A stretch of DNA of 64,000 nucleotides. Origin: an uncultured Chitinophagaceae bacterium (GTDB taxonomy: Bacteria > Bacteroidota > Bacteroidia > Chitinophagales > Chitinophagaceae). The notes beneath the pieces were generated by a model that saw only the letters and a list, made by a program, of their open reading frames with translations, did no database searches and had not been told where the DNA came from. Position numbers and translations under genes: made by a program. This document shows positions 58,764 through 64,000 of this stretch, in pieces. The stretch is from assembly GCA_937958995.1 (NCBI GenBank), contig CALGAP010000006.1:124001-188000 (forward strand), in the 5' to 3' direction. Every line of letters starts with the position of its first letter. Position 1 is the first letter of the stretch.

Positions 58764-60164
58764 ATGGAATACCGGATAGAAAAAGACACCATGGGAGAAG
58801 TAAAGGTGCCGGCTGATGCGATATACGGCGCCCAGACTCAACGCAGTATCGAGAATTTCAAGATTGCGCAAGACATTAATAAAATGCCAAAGGAGATCAT
58901 CCGGGCATTTGCGTATCTCAAAAAAGCCGCAGCTATCACCAATTTAGAAGCCGGCGTTTTACCCAAAGAAAAATGCGACCTTATCAGCAAGGTATGCGAT
59001 GAAATACTGGAAGGGAAACTGGACGACGCTTTCCCGCTGGTGGTATGGCAAACCGGTTCCGGTACGCAGTCGAACATGAACGTGAACGAAGTGATTGCTT
59101 ACCGCGCACATGTGTTGAATGGCGGCAAGCTGACAGATAAAGAAAAAATTCTTCATCCTAACGACGACGTCAATAAATCGCAGAGCAGCAACGACACTTT
59201 CCCTACCGCCATGCATATTGCTGCTTATAAGATGCTGGTGGAAGTAACCATTCCCGGCATTGAAAAACTGCGCAACACGCTGGCCGAAAAAAGCAGGCAA
59301 TTCATGAAGGTGGTGAAGATCGGCCGCACGCATTTTATGGATGCCACGCCACTTACGCTGGGCCAGGAGTTCAGCGGCTATGTTTCGCAGCTCGATCATG
59401 GATTGAGGGCTATTAAGAATACATTGCCTCACCTCAGCGAACTGGCGCTCGGTGGCACCGCTGTAGGCACCGGCATCAACACACCTCCCGGCTACGCCGA
59501 AAATGTAGCAAAACATATTGCCAGGCTTACTGGTCTTCCCTTCGTGACCGCGGAAAATAAATTTGAATCGCTCGCTGCACACGATGCTATTGTGGAAGCG
59601 CACGGCGCATTGAAAACAGTTGCCGTAAGCCTCATGAAGATTGCCAATGATATTCGCATGTTGTCATCGGGTCCGCGCAGTGGTATCGGAGAAATATTCA
59701 TCCCTGACAATGAGCCCGGCTCATCTATCATGCCCGGTAAAGTGAATCCCACTCAGTGCGAAGCGTTGACCATGATAGCAGCCCAGGTATTGGGCAATGA
59801 TGTAGCCATCAATGTGGGCGGTGCCACCGGCCACTTCGAGCTGAACGTGTTCAAGCCCATGATGATCTACAATTTCCTGCACAGCGCCCGCCTCATCGGC
59901 GAAGGGTGTGTAAGCTTCAACGATAAATGTGCCATCGGCATCGAACCCATCGAAGCTAATATCAAAAAGCATGTTGAGAACTCACTCATGCTCGTAACTG
60001 CTCTAAATACGAAGATCGGTTACTACAAAGCCGCCGAAATAGCCCAGAAAGCGCACAAAGAAGGCACTACTTTAAAAGAAATGGCCGTGAAACTGGGCTA
60101 CGTAACGCCCGAGCAATTTGACGAGTGGGTGGTGCCGGCAAAAATGGTAGGCAAGACAGAGTAG
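58764..60164 (+). CDS. fumC: Class II fumarate hydratase
   Basis: The 466-residue protein is a fumarase C: RIEKDTMGEVKVPADAIYGAQTQRSIENF at the start, TGSGTQSNMNVNEVIAYRA, NDDVNKSQSSNDTFPTAMHIAAY, GRTHFMDATPLTLGQEFSGY and the signature GSSIMPGKVNPTQCEA. It interconverts fumarate and malate in the TCA cycle. The upstream in-frame start at 58638 would translate the intergenic repeat and is rejected. Confidence 0.97.
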   Translation: MEYRIEKDTMGEVKVPADAIYGAQTQRSIENFKIAQDINKMPKEIIRAFAYLKKAAAITNLEAGVLPKEKCDLISKVCDEILEGKLDDAFPLVVWQTGSGTQSNMNVNEVIAYRAHVLNGGKLTDKEKILHPNDDVNKSQSSNDTFPTAMHIAAYKMLVEVTIPGIEKLRNTLAEKSRQFMKVVKIGRTHFMDATPLTLGQEFSGYVSQLDHGLRAIKNTLPHLSELALGGTAVGTGINTPPGYAENVAKHIARLTGLPFVTAENKFESLAAHDAIVEAHGALKTVAVSLMKIANDIRMLSSGPRSGIGEIFIPDNEPGSSIMPGKVNPTQCEALTMIAAQVLGNDVAINVGGATGHFELNVFKPMMIYNFLHSARLIGEGCVSFNDKCAIGIEPIEANIKKHVENSLMLVTALNTKIGYYKAAEIAQKAHKEGTTLKEMAVKLGYVTPEQFDEWVVPAKMVGKTE

Positions 60165-60247
60165 AATATTGAATTTGAATTTGAATCTGAATTTGAATAG
60201 TCTTTCATTCACATTCAAATTCAGATTCAAATTCAAATTCAATATTC
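60164..60247. repeat. Perfect 35-bp inverted repeat between convergent genes
   Basis: Arms 60164-60198 and 60213-60247 are perfect reverse complements around a 14-base loop. They are made of GAATTT/GAATCT hexamers with GAATATT at the ends. The first arm begins in the last base of the fumC stop codon and the second ends 1 bp before the stop codon of the convergent gene. It should act as a bidirectional terminator and could extrude as a cruciform. Confidence 0.85.
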
Positions 60248-60248
60248 T

Positions 60249-62054
60249 CTACTGCACTATCACCTTCTGCATCTTCACCTCTGTTCCTTTTCCATTGTAA
60301 ACCTTCAGTACATAGACGCCTTTGCGGAATTTTTGGACATCGATGATGAAATTGTGGTCGGAGGTTTGGGCTTCGGACACGAGCCTGCCGGCGATGTCGA
60401 AGAGTTGGTAACGTACGGGTTTGTGGACTGAGCCCTCGAACAGGATGTAGAGATATTTGGTGGCCGGGTTAGGGTATGCGGTCACGTTGAAGCGCGGCAG
60501 TTCTTCATGAGGACGCACGGGGTCCTTCAGCGGTAAGATGCCGCCGGTAACATAAGTAAACTTCATGATGCTGCCGCGGTTCACGCTCACCAATGGATTG
60601 GTGGCGGTAGGACCAGAAGTTACGTCGCTGCTGTCGATAGCCACAAAAATTGATAAACCATCGGGTGAAAATGCGATGTCGCGGAAGCGGTTGGCGCTTC
60701 GGAAATAACTTACCGTATCGGCACCATTCAATGATTGAAAGCTGGTACCATTGGGATTGAGGCGCAGGCGAATGATCTTACCACCTTTCAAAGTGGTAAT
60801 AAACAACGATGATGACCAGTTGGGTATAGGTCCTGCCTTATATACATCCACGCTGCTGATACCTTCTGATGGCCAGCCAGAGTTGTTGTAATTGCCGCCG
60901 ATATTGGCATTGAAAATCGTGTTTACGGTAGCGTTCGAAGCCGGGTAAAAGGTTTTGAGCGGCGCACGGAAATTGGCATCGCCGATCATAGTCACATTAG
61001 CGGCCTCGTTGGTGATGATGGGTGCGCTGCTGTTGTGTGTACCCGCAATGGCACCATTGGCACTGGCTCCTGCCGCAGCGTCGTTGTAGTTGCCGTCATT
61101 AAAACCTATCACCAATGGGTGACCGTAATTTTTTCCTTTCTCAATAATATTCAATTCGTCATCGGTAAAAGGTCCATGTTCAGTGGCATATATTCTGTCA
61201 ACCCCGTTGATTTTTGCGTATGCCAGGCCCTGCACATTGCGGTGACCAATTGACCAAACCGCATTCTGCTTGATATCATTAAAAGGATTGTCGTTGGGAA
61301 TCCACTGATCGTATTCATCTTCATCGTCGTCGGGCTCCAGGTTGAATCGCAGTATTTTTCCTTCGTAGCGATAAGGATTCTGCGCATTGATGGGCCGTGC
61401 GCCATTGTCGAACTGTCCGCCACCCATATCACCTACAGAATAAAACAGGTAATAAGTGCCGTCTACCGGCGCTATCAGCATTCGGCCCGAATTATGGTCG
61501 CTGCTGCCGGGAATTGTGTCGCACAGCGTAACGGGATCTTCTAATACGTTCGATACGAAATTATATTCATAACGCACTATGCGTGAAGTGAAGAAACAAC
61601 CGCCCCAGTTGGGCAGACATCCATTGCCCGACTCGCCTGCGCCATGAAACGTGTGCACATAGCCAAGATATACATAAGGCTTGCCCGACATGAATTGCGG
61701 GTGAATGGCCAGTCCCATCAATCCGCCCTGCGGCCAGGGTTTGCCGCCGTCAATAGCATTGTTAACCTTATCGTAGCGCGGAAAATTTCGCATGTTGGCG
61801 ATATTCAGCACTATACTGCTGGCGCCGGTATTGGGGTCCACCCTACGCACGCGGTACCCCCTGGCTTCCGTCACCCACAGATAGTCATCGGGGCCATATG
61901 TCAATTCCCAGGGATCGCTCAATCCTTTGATCAGTGTGGTGGAATCGAAAAGTTCGCCGAGACGGCTTGCTACTATGGGAGGCTGGGAGTGCGCATGCCA
62001 TGTAACAGACAGCGCTAACATCATAAGGATCAAGGCATAAGGGGATTTATTCAT
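60249..62054 (-). CDS. Secreted PQQ-type sugar (glucose/sorbosone) dehydrogenase with T9SS domain
   Basis: The 601-residue protein has a signal peptide (MNKSPYALILMMLALSVTWHAHS), a six-bladed propeller typical of GSDH enzymes (LSDPWELTYGPDDYLWVTEARGYRVRRVDP, GGLMGLAIHPQFMSGKPYVYLGYVH, GHRNVQGLAYAKING, IYATEHGPFTDDELNIIEKGKNYGHP) and a C-terminal T9SS sorting domain (FNVTAYPNPATKYLYILFEG to GVYVLKVYNGKGTEVKMQKVIVQ). It probably oxidises aldose sugars outside the cell with PQQ as cofactor. The substrate is unproven. Confidence 0.9.
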   Translation of the reverse strand: MNKSPYALILMMLALSVTWHAHSQPPIVASRLGELFDSTTLIKGLSDPWELTYGPDDYLWVTEARGYRVRRVDPNTGASSIVLNIANMRNFPRYDKVNNAIDGGKPWPQGGLMGLAIHPQFMSGKPYVYLGYVHTFHGAGESGNGCLPNWGGCFFTSRIVRYEYNFVSNVLEDPVTLCDTIPGSSDHNSGRMLIAPVDGTYYLFYSVGDMGGGQFDNGARPINAQNPYRYEGKILRFNLEPDDDEDEYDQWIPNDNPFNDIKQNAVWSIGHRNVQGLAYAKINGVDRIYATEHGPFTDDELNIIEKGKNYGHPLVIGFNDGNYNDAAAGASANGAIAGTHNSSAPIITNEAANVTMIGDANFRAPLKTFYPASNATVNTIFNANIGGNYNNSGWPSEGISSVDVYKAGPIPNWSSSLFITTLKGGKIIRLRLNPNGTSFQSLNGADTVSYFRSANRFRDIAFSPDGLSIFVAIDSSDVTSGPTATNPLVSVNRGSIMKFTYVTGGILPLKDPVRPHEELPRFNVTAYPNPATKYLYILFEGSVHKPVRYQLFDIAGRLVSEAQTSDHNFIIDVQKFRKGVYVLKVYNGKGTEVKMQKVIVQ

Positions 62055-62252
62055 TGGATTGGATTTTAGACCTTATAGCAACATTTAGATACAGCTACAG
62101 GACAGTTCGAAAAAATACAATTTTTCGTGTTTAACCAATAGGGAAAAACCCCTAAACTTTAGTCGCATTTTTACGCATTGACCCGCTCGGCTTTATTATA
62201 TATGTTTACAGTGTCTAAGTGTGTTTGAACAAGTTGCAATTAATCCAATACT

Positions 62253-64000
62253 ATGAAAAGAATTATACCCCTGTTTTCTCTCTTTTGTATCCTGTACCTG
62301 CCGGGCCACCGGTTGATGGCGCAGGCTATTGTCCAAACCGGGAAAAGTTATGTAAATATTACAAAGGGTGCTACCGGGGGTACCATCGAACCCGGAGATA
62401 TACTTGAAATTCGTGCAACCATTGCCGTTTCCCGCCGTTCGGGAAACTCAGTGCTCTCGATCACCCGCGTGCATTTCGTGGATACCATTCCTGATAATAC
62501 CACGTATATTCCGGGCACATTACGCATACTCACCAACGAGGGACTTATTTTCAAACAGTATACTGATGGCCCCAACGATGACCAGGCCATGTACAGCGCT
62601 GCCAGCCTGCCTCGTCCTACCGTGCGCATCAACATGGGAAGTACGGTAAATGGCGCACTGGGCGGCACCATCAACTCAACAGCGCCTGGCGGCACATCGG
62701 GCGGAACTATCCACTACCAGGGCAGACCATCGTTTTATGGCAGCACCTGTATTATGTCGGCTTCGTATCGCATCCAGGTGAATCCCGCCGCGCCGTATGG
62801 TACTGTTATCAACATGTATGGTGGCATGTTTGGTTATCGCAACAACAACCTCGACAGTGTGAGAAACCTGCCTGCATACACCATCAGGCTTACGCAAAAC
62901 CTGGGTCTTTGTGCCAACTCTATTGGTGCAAACGCCATTTTGGATTATGGCGGTACATTCGGCGAGGGTTCCACACAAAACAGAACCACTTCGGCTATTG
63001 TGCCGGGTTATGAATTTGTGAACGTGGCGAGTGGCATGCCTAATGATGGTTCTTACTCCATCGTCAATAACCTGTCACCTACAGGTTCTACCAATATCAA
63101 CGAGCCCAAACCAGATATCACTGCTCCGCTTACACGTGTGTTTAACCTGTGGGATATTATGGGCGACCATACCGGCGCCGCCGATCCCGCAGCGGGTAAT
63201 CCGCCTGTGGCTCCAGGCGAAAATGGCGGCTATTTCGTAGCTATCAATGCGAGCTATGCCAATAGCAACGCCATACAGCAAACTGTAAGCGGTCTTTGCC
63301 CCAATACTTACTACGAGTTCTCAGCCTGGTTTAAAAATATTTGTCAATACTGTGCGTGCGACTCTACCGGCGACCCACCCTACAGAACCGTATCGGGTGT
63401 GGCGGTGCCCAATACCAACTTCGACGGTCCTGACTCATCGGGCGTGAACCCCAACTTAACGTTCACCATCGATGGCGTGGACTATTACACTACGGGTACC
63501 CTGACGTACACGGGTCAGTGGGTGAAAAAAGGTTTTATATACCTCACTGGTCCTACCCAGACATCGTTTACCGTAACCATTCGCAATAATGCGGCCGGCG
63601 GCGGTGGTAACGACTGGGCCATCGACGACGTAACGCTCGCTACCTGTACGCCAGATCTTAGCATGCAACCTTCGCCGATGGTACCTGTTTGTTATGGCAA
63701 CCAGGTTGACATAGCAGCGCTCATCAGTTGTTATTTCCCCAACTACACACATTATACCTGGGAAAGAAGTACCGACAATGGCGCCACCTGGATGGCTACC
63801 GGCGTTGGCGGTGAAGGCACCCCCGTGCTGGTTGGCGGCGAATATCAATACACTGCTACCTATCCTTCGTTTATTGGCGATAGCAGTGTGCACAACAATA
63901 TTTACCGAATACGATTAGCCTCTACACCCGCTAACCTGGCCGATCCCAGTTGTTCGTTCCTGGCGACCACCACGGTGCGCGTGATGGTGAACAATTGCGA
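62253..64000 (+). CDS. Large secreted surface protein (C-terminus outside window)
   Basis: An ATG at 62253 opens a frame that stays open to the right edge (582 codons). It starts with a signal peptide (MKRIIPLFSLFCILYLPGHRLMAQ), then a DUF11-like region (IVQTGKSYVNITKGATGGTIEPGDILEIRATIAV, VHFVDTIPDNTTYIPGTL), then a jelly-roll-like region with Cys-rich loop (FSAWFKNICQYCACDSTGDPPYRTV) and GGNDWAIDDVTLATCTPDL, then CYGNQVDIAALISCYFPNYTHYTWERSTDNG. This is the style of Bacteroidota T9SS adhesins. The ligand and the missing C-terminus are unknown. Confidence 0.85.
   Translation, partial: MKRIIPLFSLFCILYLPGHRLMAQAIVQTGKSYVNITKGATGGTIEPGDILEIRATIAVSRRSGNSVLSITRVHFVDTIPDNTTYIPGTLRILTNEGLIFKQYTDGPNDDQAMYSAASLPRPTVRINMGSTVNGALGGTINSTAPGGTSGGTIHYQGRPSFYGSTCIMSASYRIQVNPAAPYGTVINMYGGMFGYRNNNLDSVRNLPAYTIRLTQNLGLCANSIGANAILDYGGTFGEGSTQNRTTSAIVPGYEFVNVASGMPNDGSYSIVNNLSPTGSTNINEPKPDITAPLTRVFNLWDIMGDHTGAADPAAGNPPVAPGENGGYFVAINASYANSNAIQQTVSGLCPNTYYEFSAWFKNICQYCACDSTGDPPYRTVSGVAVPNTNFDGPDSSGVNPNLTFTIDGVDYYTTGTLTYTGQWVKKGFIYLTGPTQTSFTVTIRNNAAGGGGNDWAIDDVTLATCTPDLSMQPSPMVPVCYGNQVDIAALISCYFPNYTHYTWERSTDNGATWMATGVGGEGTPVLVGGEYQYTATYPSFIGDSSVHNNIYRIRLASTPANLADPSCSFLATTTVRVMVNNC

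Overview
The window comes from a member of the Bacteroidota, most likely the Chitinophagaceae. The evidence is a SusC/SusD pair, three proteins with signs of the type IX secretion system (T9SS), promoters of the TTTG / TAnnTTTG kind, near-absent Shine-Dalgarno sites, an HmuY-type haem lipoprotein and simple intergenic repeats typical of this phylum. Species cannot be fixed from the sequence.

Layout. 1-3332 (-): a giant secreted PKD-repeat protein, cut by the window edge. 3480-17020 (-): two small enzymes, then an eight-gene operon read susC-susD-doxX-doxX-cytochrome c-sulfite dehydrogenase-FAD oxidoreductase-yeiH. 17413-19861 (-): osmC-metZ-CHAD, divergent from metX (19929-20942). 20966-29032 (-): a full assimilatory sulfate reduction operon read cysH-cysD-cysN-cysJ-cysI-(siroheme synthase/TauE fusion). 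29274-29722: a decayed ArsR/AHSA1 pair. 29974-35277 (+): a 1767-residue T9SS subtilisin. 35278-39426 (-): a haem uptake locus (TonB receptor, HmuY, DUF6607-like). 40548-43865: a broken gene, a three-gene A/T-richer island (sce7726, sce7725, RES-domain protein) and tRNA-Ser(GGA). 43940-49631: housekeeping genes (tatD, deacetylase, DUF6569-like, gltX, B12-binding protein, enoyl-CoA hydratase). 49710-58641: an alpha-L-fucosidase operon with planctomycete-type cytochrome/DUF1501 proteins and a divergent LacI regulator. 58764-64000: fumC, a T9SS PQQ-type sugar dehydrogenase and the start of a large secreted protein.

The strongest signal is sulfur control. The susC operon and the cysH operon each have (i) a 19-bp palindrome of form GTCYAC-N7-GTRGAC directly beside a TAnnTTTG box, and (ii) a short leader ORF ending in a run of cysteine codons: 13 codons with six Cys before cysH, and 26 codons ending in CCC before susC. 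At cysH the Cys codons can pair with the bases just before the start codon, which suggests a cysteine-sensing translational switch. A further palindrome precedes the carboxymuconolactone-decarboxylase-like gene. This points to a cysteine/sulfur regulon that includes a SusCD transporter, DoxX-type membrane proteins and a periplasmic sulfite dehydrogenase. I know of polycysteine leader ORFs from mycobacteria; I do not recall a description in Bacteroidota.

The second candidate for something new is the sce7726-sce7725-RES operon, which is packed like a toxin/defence module beside a tRNA gene and next to a truncated gene.
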